NCBI RefSeq assembly: GCF_002993025.1
Contig: NZ_NXGI01000005.1
Coordinates: forward strand, 1 to 64,000
Reading direction: 5' to 3'
From: Arcobacter cryaerophilus gv. crypticus
Lineage (GTDB): Bacteria > Campylobacterota > Campylobacteria > Campylobacterales > Arcobacteraceae
Length of the DNA: 64,000 nucleotides
Part shown: positions 34,626 to 43,972 of the stretch, piece by piece
How the letters are laid out: every line of letters begins with the position of its first letter
Numbering within the stretch: the stretch's first letter is position 1
Program-made: the position numbers and the translations under genes
Notes under the pieces: model-generated
Told to the model about the DNA's origin: nothing
The model's database searches: none
What the model saw: only the letters and a program-made list of their open reading frames with translations

Positions 34626-35867
34626 TTATTTCATATATGGTTTTAAAACTTCTGGAATTTTAACACTTCCATCAGCTTCTTGATAGTTCTCCATAATTGC
34701 CAAAAGAGTTCTTCCAACAGCTAGACTTGAACCATTTAAAGTGTGTGCAAATATATTTTTCTTATCATCTTTATATCTTATTTTTGCTCTTCTTGCTTGG
34801 AAATCTCTTGTATTTGAGATTGAAGATATCTCTCTGTATCTATTTTGACCAGGAAGCCAAACTTCTAAATCTATTGTAACAGCTGCTCCAAATCCTAAAT
34901 CTCCTGTACAAAGTTGTACTTTTTGATGAGCAAGACCTAGTGAAGTTAATAAATCACTAGCGCAATTAACCATCTTTTTAAAAATCTCATCTGATTGCTC
35001 TTGTGAAGTAATTGCTACCATTTCAACTTTATCAAATTGATGTTGTCTTATAAGTCCTCTTGTATCACGTCCTGCGCTTCCAGCTTCTTTTCTAAAGCAA
35101 GGAGTATATGATGTAAGAAGAAGCGGAAGTTCATTTTTATCTAAAATCTCATCATTGTATAAATTTGTAAGACTAACTTCTGCTGTTGGAATAAGATACA
35201 AATCTTCTCCTTCTATTTTAAACAAATCATCTTCAAATTTTGGAAGCTGACCTGTTCCTAAAAGAGAGTTTGAATTTGCCATAAAAGGTACATACCACTC
35301 ATTAAATCCTCTCGCTCTATTAAAATCTAGCATATAGTTTATCAAAGCTCTCTCTAGTCTTGCTCCATCGCCTTTAAGTGCTGTAAACCTTGATTTTGCT
35401 AACTTTACACCTCTTTCAAAATCAAGCCAATCACACTTCAAATCCCAATGCTCTTTTGGTGTAAAATCAAAAGTTGGTTTAGTCCCAATAACTTCTAAAA
35501 TTACATTTTCATCTTCATCTGCACCAAATGGTACATTTTCATCTGGAAGATTTGGAATTCCTAAAACAATAGAAGATAGCTCTTCTTCTAAAACTCTAAC
35601 CTCATCTTCCAACTCTTGTTTTCTATTTTTTAAGTTATTTATTTTTTCTTGAAGTTCTGCAACATCAAGATTCTCTTTTTTGTATCTAGGAAACTCTTTT
35701 GAAAGAAGATTTTGCTCAGCTGTTACTTCTTCCATAATTTGTCTTTGTTGTTTTGTATTTTGTGCCAAAGTTTTTAAGTTTTCTAAAACCTCAATAGAAA
35801 CACCTTTTTTTTGTAATGAAAGACTAGTTTTTTCAAAGTCATTTTGTAATAGTTTTATATCAATCAT
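34626..35867 (-). CDS. serS: Serine--tRNA ligase
   Basis: A class II aminoacyl-tRNA synthetase of about 413 residues. The N-terminal ~110 residues are the antiparallel coiled coil that holds tRNA-Ser. The catalytic part has [35 protein letters not shown] (motif 2) and the C-terminal [18 protein letters not shown] (motif 3). The start at 35867 ([12 protein letters not shown]) matches family starts and has a GAG-type ribosome-binding site; an upstream ATG at 35912 adds 15 residues that do not look conserved. Confidence 0.96.
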   Translation of the reverse strand: MIDIKLLQNDFEKTSLSLQKKGVSIEVLENLKTLAQNTKQQRQIMEEVTAEQNLLSKEFPRYKKENLDVAELQEKINNLKNRKQELEDEVRVLEEELSSIVLGIPNLPDENVPFGADEDENVILEVIGTKPTFDFTPKEHWDLKCDWLDFERGVKLAKSRFTALKGDGARLERALINYMLDFNRARGFNEWYVPFMANSNSLLGTGQLPKFEDDLFKIEGEDLYLIPTAEVSLTNLYNDEILDKNELPLLLTSYTPCFRKEAGSAGRDTRGLIRQHQFDKVEMVAITSQEQSDEIFKKMVNCASDLLTSLGLAHQKVQLCTGDLGFGAAVTIDLEVWLPGQNRYREISSISNTRDFQARRAKIRYKDDKKNIFAHTLNGSSLAVGRTLLAIMENYQEADGSVKIPEVLKPYMK

Positions 35868-35947
35868 ATCAACTCTTTTTTTAATTTTTGTGCGATTATA
35901 TCTAAAAAACATACCATATAAACTGAAATATAATCATTTAATTAAGA

Positions 35948-35962
35948 TGCAACTAAGTTGCA
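35948..35962. promoter_or_regulatory. Operator-like palindrome, copy 1
   Basis: TGCAACTAAGTTGCA is a perfect 7-1-7 inverted repeat, extended by one A/T pair on each side. It is the first of two near-identical sites before the TonB-dependent receptor gene. Confidence 0.65.
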
Positions 35963-35982
35963 TTAAAATAGAATTCACTTTC

Positions 35983-35997
35983 TGCAACTGAGTTGCA
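35983..35997. promoter_or_regulatory. Operator-like palindrome, copy 2
   Basis: TGCAACTGAGTTGCA differs from copy 1 only at the central base. The two centres are 35 bases apart. It lies 26 bases before the receptor start codon, so a bound repressor would block transcription or its start. Confidence 0.65.
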
Positions 35998-36023
35998 TTA
36001 TAAATTATTATCAAAGGATTATA

Positions 36024-38072
36024 ATGAAAATTAATAAAAAAGTTATCTCTTTATCATTAGTAATATCGCAATCTCTACTTTTTGCAGATACCTCTATCCT
36101 AGAAGAGTTAAAAATTGAAGAAAAAAAAGAATTTAAAACAAATTCTACTAATATTGATTTACAGGAAGTTGAGCAAAATCAAGCAAATTCTCTTACAGAA
36201 ATATTTAAAAATAACTCTTCTATTGAAGTTGGAGGAGGAGCTATAAATGTGCAAAGAATATATTTAAGAGGAATTGAAAGTTCAAATTTAAATATATCTT
36301 TAGATGGTTCGAAACAGGGTAAGAATATGTTTCAACATAGAAGTAATGAGATTGGAATTAATCCTGATTTATTAAAAGTTGTTGATGTAAAGACTTCACC
36401 TGATGCTTCAAAAGCAGCAGCATTAGGAGGAAGTATTGAAATGACCACAAAAGATGCACAAGATTTTCGTAGAGGTGATAAAAAATATGGAGCAATATTT
36501 AAAACAGGATATAACACAAATGCTTATACAAAATATGGTAATGCAACTGCATATCAAGTTTTTAACAATAATCTAGGTGCATATATAAGCGTAAGTGGTG
36601 TAAATAGTGATAATTATAAAGATGGAAATGGAAATAGTGAAACAGCTACAGCTTACCATGACAGAGACTACTTATTTAAAATCAGTTTACTAGATAAAAA
36701 TAATCATGATTTAAGATTGACAATAAATCAAAATGAAAATAGTGGAAATTCAAGATGGGCTGGAACAGAGTATAGACCACAACCCAATCAACTTGAAAAA
36801 ATTATATCAACTACTACAAATTATGCTTTAAATCACAATTATAACCCTAATAATCTATTAAATTTAGATACAAATTTGAATTTAACAGATATATCTTTAA
36901 AAAGAGAAAATGCCAATAACAATGATGGCAAAAGAGATTATGACAATAAAAATATAGGATTAAAACTGCAAAATCATTTTGATTTTGATATATCTTCAAC
37001 AACAAATAGAGTATCTATTGGAGGTGAAATTCAAAAAGAAAATGGAAAAGGTAGTTTTTATATATCTGATTTAAAACCTGCTGATAAACCTAGAACAAAA
37101 TACTCCGATTTAAATTCACAAAATAAAGCTTTATTTATTCAAAATAGAACTGAAATTGGACCTTTAGGTATAAACTATGGTTTAAGATACGATTATTATA
37201 ATTTTGAAACAGGGCTTGGAAAACAAAGTGATGATACATTCTCACCAAATATTGGTCTTGATTATGAAATCACAGAAAACTCTTTGATTTATGCAAACTA
37301 TGGAAAAGCTAGTAGAATGACTGGACTTATTCCATTTACTTGGGCTTTAAATACAAAAATTGGTTCAACTTACTCTAAAGATTTAAAAGCTGAAAAATCA
37401 AATAGATATAAAATTGCTTATAAATATAATAAAAGAGATACTTTTTTAAATGATGATTACATTACTTTTGATCTAAATCTTTTTCAAACAAAAATTAATG
37501 ATTTTATAGTTTCTAAAGATACAAATTGTAATTCAGGAAAATGTGGAAGTGGTGAAGGCGGATGGACTTTGCAAGATATTTATAACAAAGATGATGAATT
37601 TAAATCAAAAGGATTTGAAATAAAAACTTCATATAACTATGATATTTTTTCAACATCTTTTGCTTATACTCAAATTGATACAAACAATAATCCTAGCGAT
37701 ACAAATAATAGCTCAGAGATAAATGAAGACCAATATATAAGAAGAGTTGGTGGATACGATAGCAAAAAATTTGTTTGGAATTCTCAACTTGAACTTTCTA
37801 ATAAATTAGCAGTAGATTATACTTTAAATGCTGTTAATGGTACTGATGTCCTAGATAGTAGTAATAATGAAATAAAAAGAGCTGGTTACACTACGCACGA
37901 TGTTAGTATGAAATATAAGTTAAATTCAGATTGGACTTTATTTGCAGCTGTTAATAATTTAACAAATAAACAATATGCGAATGCAACAACAATCTCTACA
38001 AAAAATCAAGCAAATGTGTATAGATATGAAATGGGAAGAGATTATAGATTTGCTGTTAAATACGAGTTTTAA
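36024..38072 (+). CDS. TonB-dependent outer-membrane receptor
   Basis: A 682-residue receptor with a signal peptide (about 1-20), a plug domain (about 40-165; NSLTEIFKNNSSIEVGGG, then YLRGIESSNLNISLDG and AAALGGSIEMTT) and a 22-strand-type barrel that ends with a C-terminal Phe in RFAVKYEF. It imports a scarce ligand such as a metal chelate, haem or siderophore; the ligand is not readable. No periplasmic binding protein or ABC importer is adjacent. Two TGCAACTNAGTTGCA palindromes upstream imply tight repression by a metal- or ligand-sensing regulator. A DsrE-like gene and two membrane proteins follow. Confidence 0.92.
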   Translation: MKINKKVISLSLVISQSLLFADTSILEELKIEEKKEFKTNSTNIDLQEVEQNQANSLTEIFKNNSSIEVGGGAINVQRIYLRGIESSNLNISLDGSKQGKNMFQHRSNEIGINPDLLKVVDVKTSPDASKAAALGGSIEMTTKDAQDFRRGDKKYGAIFKTGYNTNAYTKYGNATAYQVFNNNLGAYISVSGVNSDNYKDGNGNSETATAYHDRDYLFKISLLDKNNHDLRLTINQNENSGNSRWAGTEYRPQPNQLEKIISTTTNYALNHNYNPNNLLNLDTNLNLTDISLKRENANNNDGKRDYDNKNIGLKLQNHFDFDISSTTNRVSIGGEIQKENGKGSFYISDLKPADKPRTKYSDLNSQNKALFIQNRTEIGPLGINYGLRYDYYNFETGLGKQSDDTFSPNIGLDYEITENSLIYANYGKASRMTGLIPFTWALNTKIGSTYSKDLKAEKSNRYKIAYKYNKRDTFLNDDYITFDLNLFQTKINDFIVSKDTNCNSGKCGSGEGGWTLQDIYNKDDEFKSKGFEIKTSYNYDIFSTSFAYTQIDTNNNPSDTNNSSEINEDQYIRRVGGYDSKKFVWNSQLELSNKLAVDYTLNAVNGTDVLDSSNNEIKRAGYTTHDVSMKYKLNSDWTLFAAVNNLTNKQYANATTISTKNQANVYRYEMGRDYRFAVKYEF

Positions 38073-38111
38073 AAGTTAAAAATAAGTAAAAGATTTTATC
38101 AACTTAAGTAT

Positions 38112-38142
38112 CATAAAGAGAATTAACTCTCTTTATGGTTTT
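38112..38142. terminator. Terminator between receptor and DsrE-like genes
   Basis: Arms CATAAAGAGA (38112-38121) and TCTCTTTATG (38128-38137) with a 6-base loop, followed by GTTTTT on the plus strand. It separates convergent genes. Confidence 0.75.
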
Positions 38143-38570
38143 TAATAACTTAGGTTTTGATAATCTTTGTTTAAAAGTTTATCAGCAACAACTGGTGGCT
38201 TTGCAACAGTAATATTTTGTATTAAATCAGCTTCTGTTTTTCCAGCATTTGGTAAAAATAGTGGACAAACTTCAACTTTTGCTCCATCTTTAATTAAAGC
38301 TTCTAGCATCATTTTAGGTGATTTGTCTTGAGGTTTTAATTTTGGGCTTTCGCTATTTTTTAAAGCAAGATTTGCAGCACTTGAACATAAAACCATATTT
38401 ACCTCTTTACCTTTTTTTAAAGTCATAGAAGACAATACCATTCCCATCATCTGTGTTTGAGCATCTTCTGATGTAATCATTACATTTAAACCTTTAGCGC
38501 TATTGTCATTAGCATTAGCAGTTATTCCTAAAATTAAAACAGCACTTAAGCTTAATAATATTTTTTTCAT
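38142..38570 (-). CDS. Exported DsrE-like protein
   Basis: A 142-residue protein with a signal peptide (about 1-20, ending NANA) and a DsrE/DsrF-like fold: GLNVMITSEDAQTQMMGMVLSSMTLKKGKEVNMVLCSSAANL, where the Cys near residue 62 occupies the position often used for sulfur transfer. A second Cys lies near 97 in KVEVCPLFL. DsrE proteins relay sulfur or act as thiol modules in the cytoplasm; a periplasmic one is less usual. It is convergent with the TonB receptor and shares its strand with the ten-helix membrane protein, which lies about 100 bases upstream. Confidence 0.7.
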   Translation of the reverse strand: MKKILLSLSAVLILGITANANDNSAKGLNVMITSEDAQTQMMGMVLSSMTLKKGKEVNMVLCSSAANLALKNSESPKLKPQDKSPKMMLEALIKDGAKVEVCPLFLPNAGKTEADLIQNITVAKPPVVADKLLNKDYQNLSY

Positions 38571-38668
38571 AAAATTTCCTTTTTCTAATATTCTTTTAAT
38601 TTATAATTAAAAGTTATTAAGTTTATATAATTAATACTTATTTATAGATAAAAAAGAACGCTTTATTT

Positions 38669-39829
38669 TTATAATGAAAACTTTTTATAAAGTCTAAAAA
38701 ATAGTAGAATTGTTTTTATTTGAATATAGATAAATGGAACCATAAATAAAAAATATATTAATGAGTATTTATCAATAATATTGTTATGAACCAAACCTAT
38801 ATTTATAAAAAACATTCCAAATACAAAAAATGCAACACCTGGACAAATTAATGCAAAAGATAGTGCAGATTTTTCATTTGATTTTATAAACTTTTCAAAA
38901 TATCCAAGCTTTTTCATAATAACTAAACCTAAAATTCCAAATACTATTTGTAAAGATAGTATTGTTGAAGTTAAAACAAATAGTGATGATTTATCGCTTA
39001 TTGCATTTAAATTGTGTTCAAGTCCAAAATTTAGTCTTATAAATGTAATTCCAAGAAGTGTTAATATTGGAATCATAATCCATAAAGATGGAGCTGTTTC
39101 AACTGTAACACCATGTTCAAACATATTTTTAAAACCTAAGATTATTTTTATAAAAATCAACACAATTGATAGTGATGCAAAAAATATAGCTCCAAATATT
39201 CCAACTGCATTTATAGCAATATTTGAACTCATAGCTCCAGGTGCTGCAAATCCAACTGCTATCATAGATAGTGCAAATATTGAAATCATTTGTGTTAAGT
39301 TGTTGTTTTTTGTAAAATCAAAATCACCATTAATAATCAATCTTGAAAAATAGTCAAAAAATATTTTTAAAGCAAAATATCCATTAATAGCAAATCCAAT
39401 AAGTGCAAATGGAAACAAATACTCAACAAAACTCCATAAATTTGGTACAAAAACAGCTCCTAAAACAAAACCAACATTTATACTCATTGTATATGTTAAT
39501 GGCAGTGCCATAATACTAATTTGACCATTTGATTTAATCAAAGCTTTGTAAGCATCACTTTTTTTATATAGTAAATATTGTTTTGTATTCCAAACTAAAA
39601 GTTTAAAATGAATAAATGCAAATGCTAAAATAAAAACTAAAGAAAATGCAGTTACTAAACTAATATAATCACCTTTTTCTAAAGCGCTAAAGACATATTC
39701 GAAAGTTGCCATTGGAGTTGTTGGATGTGGAACTAAAAACATTAGGTACATAAAAAATGATACACTAAGTCCTCCAGCACCAAGTGCTCCTAAATAACAA
39801 GTTGGAGAAAATTTATCTCTTAAAATCAT
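38669..39829 (-). CDS. Ten-helix membrane protein, TDT/SLAC1-like
   Basis: A 386-residue integral membrane protein. Ten hydrophobic helices can be counted, the first containing LGALGAGGLSVSFFMYLMF. The even spacing and Gly-rich helix starts resemble the tellurite-resistance/dicarboxylate transporter (SLAC1) fold. I recall a family named TsoY of (seleno)proteins with this sort of sequence, but cannot verify that here; no in-frame TGA is needed to read this gene. It is upstream of the DsrE-like gene on the same strand and divergent from a second SLAC1-like gene. Substrate unknown. Confidence 0.55.
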   Translation of the reverse strand: MILRDKFSPTCYLGALGAGGLSVSFFMYLMFLVPHPTTPMATFEYVFSALEKGDYISLVTAFSLVFILAFAFIHFKLLVWNTKQYLLYKKSDAYKALIKSNGQISIMALPLTYTMSINVGFVLGAVFVPNLWSFVEYLFPFALIGFAINGYFALKIFFDYFSRLIINGDFDFTKNNNLTQMISIFALSMIAVGFAAPGAMSSNIAINAVGIFGAIFFASLSIVLIFIKIILGFKNMFEHGVTVETAPSLWIMIPILTLLGITFIRLNFGLEHNLNAISDKSSLFVLTSTILSLQIVFGILGLVIMKKLGYFEKFIKSNEKSALSFALICPGVAFFVFGMFFINIGLVHNNIIDKYSLIYFLFMVPFIYIQIKTILLFFRLYKKFSL

Positions 39830-40021
39830 TACTTTTCCTTTATTTTTTTATAAATCACAAGGACTATTATACTTTAAAATTATAAATATATCATAATATT
39901 TATTTATAATAAAACAATACCAATGAAAATATTATTTCAATTAATAGATAATTTATTTTTATAATAGTATGATTTTTTTAACTTATAATATAAGCTAAAA
40001 TAAATAGAATAGGATTTAAAT

Positions 40022-40996
40022 ATGAATCAAGAGATTATAAAAGCAATTCCTTCAAATAGATTGCAATTTTTTCCAGTTATGATGTTTGCAACAGTTATGG
40101 GGCTTGGTGGTTTAACTTTAGTTTTTGAAAGGTTAAATCATGTTTTTTTATTTCCTACTATTTTTGCTACAACTTTTTTGATTATTACTACAACTTTATT
40201 TTTTATAATTGTTTTTACATATCTTTTAAAAATTATAAAATATAAAGAAGAGGTTTTAAAAGAGTTAAATCATCCTATAAGAATAAACTTTTTTGCAGCA
40301 AGTTCAATATCAATGTTAATTTTATCTGCTGCATTTAGAGAATACAATTTAGATATTTCATTATACTTTTTTTATTCTGGAGCAATTTTACATATATTTT
40401 TCACATATTATACTATTAGATTTTGGATAAATAATAGTTTAGAAATTGTTCATTCTAATCCCGCTTGGTTTATTCCTATTGTTGGAAATTTAATAGTTCC
40501 TATCGCAGGAGTTGGCTTTTTGGATAACTCTATTTTAATTTTTTATTTTTCAATTGGAATATTTTTTTGGATAATACTATTTTCAATAATTTTAAATAGA
40601 ATCATTTTTCATAATCCATTTGCTGCTAAATTTATGCCAACAATGTTTATTTTGATAGCACCTCCTGCAATAGGATTCATCTCATATATAAAATTAACTG
40701 GAAATTTAGATTTTTTTGCACAAATTTTGTTTAGTTTAGCTCTATTTTTTACTATTTTACTTGCATTTATGTATAAAAATTTTGTAAAAATAAAATTTTT
40801 TATTTCATGGTGGGCTTTTACTTTTCCTTTAGCAGCTGTAACTTTAAGTTCTATCTTAATGTATGAATTAACAAAAAAAGATTTTTATATGTTTTTATCT
40901 TTTACTTTAACAATTTTTACAACTCTAATAGTAGCTTTAGTAGCAGTTGCTACAATAAAACATATATCAAAAAAAGAGATATGTATAATGGAATAA
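40022..40996 (+). CDS. SLAC1/TehA-type anion channel family protein
   Basis: A 324-residue membrane protein with about ten helices. The N-terminal LQFFPVMMFATVMGLGGL and the central NPAWFIPIVGNLIVPIAG segments are typical of the tellurite-resistance/dicarboxylate transporter family. Known members pass anions such as nitrate, chloride, sulfite or dicarboxylates, but the ion here is not known. It is divergent from the other ten-helix gene and convergent with the sensor kinase gene, whose end lies 3 bases away. Confidence 0.8.
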   Translation: MNQEIIKAIPSNRLQFFPVMMFATVMGLGGLTLVFERLNHVFLFPTIFATTFLIITTTLFFIIVFTYLLKIIKYKEEVLKELNHPIRINFFAASSISMLILSAAFREYNLDISLYFFYSGAILHIFFTYYTIRFWINNSLEIVHSNPAWFIPIVGNLIVPIAGVGFLDNSILIFYFSIGIFFWIILFSIILNRIIFHNPFAAKFMPTMFILIAPPAIGFISYIKLTGNLDFFAQILFSLALFFTILLAFMYKNFVKIKFFISWWAFTFPLAAVTLSSILMYELTKKDFYMFLSFTLTIFTTLIVALVAVATIKHISKKEICIME

Positions 40997-40999
40997 GTG

Positions 41000-42259
41000 C
41001 TACAAATTTAATTCAAGTTTTGCAATAGCACCATTTTTTCCATCTTCTCTATTTTTTATAGAAATTTTAGCATTTAGTGCATCACTTGCAATTTTTGCTA
41101 AATATAGTCCCAAACCTACACCATTTTCTTTTCCAACTTTTTTAAATGGTGCAAAAACATCTATATTTTCATCTATTCCAATACCTTCATCAATTACATT
41201 TAATATAACTTTATCATCTATTTTTTTTAGTTTAATTTTTATAGTTTTACCATCTGGAGTAAACTTTATAGCATTTTGAACAAAATTTTGTAATATCTGA
41301 TTAAAAAGTGTTTCTTGAATAATAATGTTAAAACTAGATACATTTGAGCTAAATTTTATTGTAATGCTCTTTTTAGATGCAAGCATATTATAATCATTTG
41401 TTTTATATTTTATAAATTCAACCAAATCAATATTTTTTGGTTGTTCAAATTGTGCGCCTTCTGTTCTTCCAATATCCAAAATAGAGCTAATCATAATATT
41501 CATACCATCTATTTCTTTAATTGTAAGCTTAAGAGCATCTTCATATTGAGAAATCTCTCTAGGTTTTTTTAGCATTAACTCGTTTTTTAACTTCATTACA
41601 GCAAGAGGAGTTTTAAGCTCATGTGCTATTCCTATGAATAGCTCTTTTTTAAACTTTAGATAAGTTCCTATTCTATTTGTAAGAGAGTTTATAGAGTTTG
41701 CTAGAGTTAAAAACTCTTCAGGTAAATCTTTTTTATCAATCTGAGATAGTGAATTTTCATCCATATTTGATAGTTTTTTATTTATTTGTACAATCGGTTT
41801 TAAAAGTGATTTTGCAACTATTAGTGCATAAATTAGCATAAAAATAAAACCTGGAATTGCAAGAGCAAAAAAGTTTTTAAATATTATTAAATAAAGAATA
41901 TCTTTTTCTAAACTTATATCTTTTGTAATTTGTAAAATTGCATTGTCATGCATTAAAAACTGTAATCTAATAAAAGATTTATCACCCTTTGAAAATTTTG
42001 AAAACTCAATTTGTTTTGTATTTTTATTGTTTTGTATTAATTCTATAATTTGAGAAGAAGATATTACATTTTGAAATTTATCAAAGCTTATATAGCCTTT
42101 TTCTATCTGTTTTGCTTGAAATAGTAAATTATCTTGAATGTTGTCATAAAATGAGTTTTTTGTATATTCAAAAAAAATAAAAGAGAGAATAATAACAAAA
42201 AGAGAAGTTGCAAATATAAGCTTTAGATAAAACTGCTTATAAATACTTCTACTCTCCAT
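41000..42259 (-). CDS. Sensor histidine kinase
   Basis: A 419-residue membrane kinase: helix 1 at about 12-31, a short periplasmic sensor (about 33-125), helix 2 at about 127-150, a HAMP-type linker, then the phospho-acceptor His213 in GIAHELKTPLA and the ATPase domain (QNFVQNAIKF, DEGIGID, GVGLGLYLAK). It phosphorylates the response regulator encoded 17 bases upstream. The periplasmic sensor is short and not recognised, so the signal is unknown. Confidence 0.9.
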   Translation of the reverse strand: MESRSIYKQFYLKLIFATSLFVIILSFIFFEYTKNSFYDNIQDNLLFQAKQIEKGYISFDKFQNVISSSQIIELIQNNKNTKQIEFSKFSKGDKSFIRLQFLMHDNAILQITKDISLEKDILYLIIFKNFFALAIPGFIFMLIYALIVAKSLLKPIVQINKKLSNMDENSLSQIDKKDLPEEFLTLANSINSLTNRIGTYLKFKKELFIGIAHELKTPLAVMKLKNELMLKKPREISQYEDALKLTIKEIDGMNIMISSILDIGRTEGAQFEQPKNIDLVEFIKYKTNDYNMLASKKSITIKFSSNVSSFNIIIQETLFNQILQNFVQNAIKFTPDGKTIKIKLKKIDDKVILNVIDEGIGIDENIDVFAPFKKVGKENGVGLGLYLAKIASDALNAKISIKNREDGKNGAIAKLELNL

Positions 42260-42276
42260 AATAAATCAGCTAAAGA

Positions 42277-42957
42277 TTACTTTGGTTCTAATTGATTTGG
42301 GTAACAAAATCTGTAACCTCTTCTTCTAATAGTCTCAATAGTTGAGATATTTAAAGGTTTATCCATTTTTTGTCTAATTTGGTTAATCGCAACTTCAATA
42401 ACATTTGGAGTAACTAATTCTGGCTCTTCCCAAATAGCATCAAGAAGTTGTTCTTTTGAAACAATTTGGTCTCTATGTCGTGCAAGGTGAGTTAAAACTT
42501 CAAAAGGTTTACCTTTTAGTTCAATTTCTACTCCAGCATATTCGATTTTTTCTTCATCTGGATTGATAATTAAATCATCAATTTCTATGATGTTTGTTCC
42601 ACCAAATCTAAGTCTTGCTTCAATTCTAGCAAGTAAAATATCAAAATCAAATGGTTTTTTAATAAAATCATCTGCTCCTGATTTTAGAGCTTCTATTTCG
42701 CTCTCTTTGTCATCTCTAGCAGAGATAATAACAACAGCAGTTCTTGAACTTCTATTTTTTACAATTTTGCAAAGTTCAATTCCGTCTCCATCTGGTAACA
42801 TCCAGTCTGTTAAAACTAAATCATAGTTTCTAATATCGATAAAATACTCAGCATCTTTATAGTTTTCAGCAGTATCAACTTGATAACCAAAATCTATTAA
42901 TCCCTCTTGTAATGTTCTGTTTAATGTAATTTCATCTTCAATAATTAAAATTCTCAT
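42277..42957 (-). CDS. OmpR-family response regulator
   Basis: A 226-residue regulator. The receiver (about 1-118) has the acidic pair in IIEDE, phospho-acceptor Asp51 in LTDWMLPDGDG and the KKPF motif. The winged helix (about 130-220) carries the ATPNVIEVAINQIRQK-like and IRRRGYRF segments of the OmpR group (here TPNVIEVAINQIRQKMD). It forms a two-gene operon with the sensor kinase. It is divergent from the ppiC-like gene across a 193-base gap. Confidence 0.93.
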   Translation of the reverse strand: MRILIIEDEITLNRTLQEGLIDFGYQVDTAENYKDAEYFIDIRNYDLVLTDWMLPDGDGIELCKIVKNRSSRTAVVIISARDDKESEIEALKSGADDFIKKPFDFDILLARIEARLRFGGTNIIEIDDLIINPDEEKIEYAGVEIELKGKPFEVLTHLARHRDQIVSKEQLLDAIWEEPELVTPNVIEVAINQIRQKMDKPLNISTIETIRRRGYRFCYPNQLEPK

Positions 42958-43150
42958 AAAAATCCTTAAGTTAAATTTAATCTTAAAATTGCTTGCAAGT
43001 ATATCACAAAATTTTCAAAATTTAAAGCTTTTTTAAGGTAAATGTTAAAAATCGTAAATCTTTTTAAAAAAAATTATAAAATTATATAAAAATAAACTAT
43101 TTATTAACTCGAAATGGATAAAATATCGCAATTTAATTTTAAGGAAAAAA

Positions 43151-43963
43151 ATGAAAAAAATAGTTATGAGTTTTATTGCTTCAATTGCTTTAATCTCAAC
43201 ATTAAATGCAGCTGATTTTTATGCTACTGTTGATGGGGATAAAATTACAAAAGATGATATAAATGTTCTTTTGCAAGATCCAAGAGTTGATTTTGATAAA
43301 CTTCCACAAGAAGCAAAGTCTCAAATTCTTGAAGGTGCAATAAATAGAAAATTAATTGCAAAAAAAGCAATAGATGATGGTATTGAAAAAGATCCTCAAT
43401 ATAAAGAAGCTATAGCAAAAATAAAAGAAGATTTAGCTCTTCAAGTTTGGCAAAAAAATGAGATTGATAAAATCAAATTTACTGATACAGAAAAAAGAGC
43501 TTTTTATGATGCAAATAAATCAAAATTTAATATTCCAGAGACATTTGAAGCATTTCATATTTTAGTAAATACAGAAGCTGAAGCAAATGCTGTTATAAAA
43601 GATTTAGAAAAAGCTCCTGCTAGCTCTAAAGAGACAAAATTTAAAGAGTTAGCAAATTCAAAATCAAAAGATGCAACTGCTAAAAATGGTGGATATTTAG
43701 GAAAATTTGCTGCTGAACAAATGGTTCCAGAATTTGCAATGGCTATAAAAGCTCTTCCAAAAGGTGGTTATTCTAAAAATCCTACAAAAACTCAATTTGG
43801 TTATCATGTAATATTTGCTAAAGAGATTTTCCCTGCAAAACAATTAACTTTCGATGAAGTAAAAGATAATATAAATCAAGCAATGATAGCCGAAAAATTT
43901 AATAAAAAAATTGATGAGTTAACAAAAGAGTTAAGAAAAGATTCTAAAATAGTAATTAAATAA
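43151..43963 (+). CDS. Periplasmic peptidyl-prolyl isomerase, PpiC/SurA-type (PEB4-like)
   Basis: A 270-residue exported protein with a signal ending LNAADFY, an N-terminal helical chaperone part with a SurA-like helix (KLPQEAKSQILEGAINRKLIAKKA), and a parvulin domain (about 130-235; FHILV, then GGYLGKF and FGYHVIFA). It resembles Campylobacter PEB4/CBF2, which helps outer-membrane proteins fold. It lies 9 bases before fba, as in related bacteria, so the two are probably co-transcribed. Confidence 0.88.
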   Translation: MKKIVMSFIASIALISTLNAADFYATVDGDKITKDDINVLLQDPRVDFDKLPQEAKSQILEGAINRKLIAKKAIDDGIEKDPQYKEAIAKIKEDLALQVWQKNEIDKIKFTDTEKRAFYDANKSKFNIPETFEAFHILVNTEAEANAVIKDLEKAPASSKETKFKELANSKSKDATAKNGGYLGKFAAEQMVPEFAMAIKALPKGGYSKNPTKTQFGYHVIFAKEIFPAKQLTFDEVKDNINQAMIAEKFNKKIDELTKELRKDSKIVIK

Positions 43964-43972
43964 GGAAAGAAA

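Noticed and set aside
35868-35912. N-terminal extension of serS from an upstream ATG
   Set aside because: The extra 15 residues are basic and not like the SerRS N-terminus; the ATG at 35867 has a good ribosome-binding site and the family start.
35996-36014. Fur box overlapping the receptor leader (AAATTATTATCA)
   Set aside because: Only one half resembles the GATAATNATTATC consensus, and AT-rich DNA gives such matches often; the two perfect TGCAACT palindromes are the stronger signal.
38669-39829. Selenoprotein reading of the ten-helix protein
   Set aside because: The frame is complete without any in-frame TGA, and no SECIS-like element was identified.
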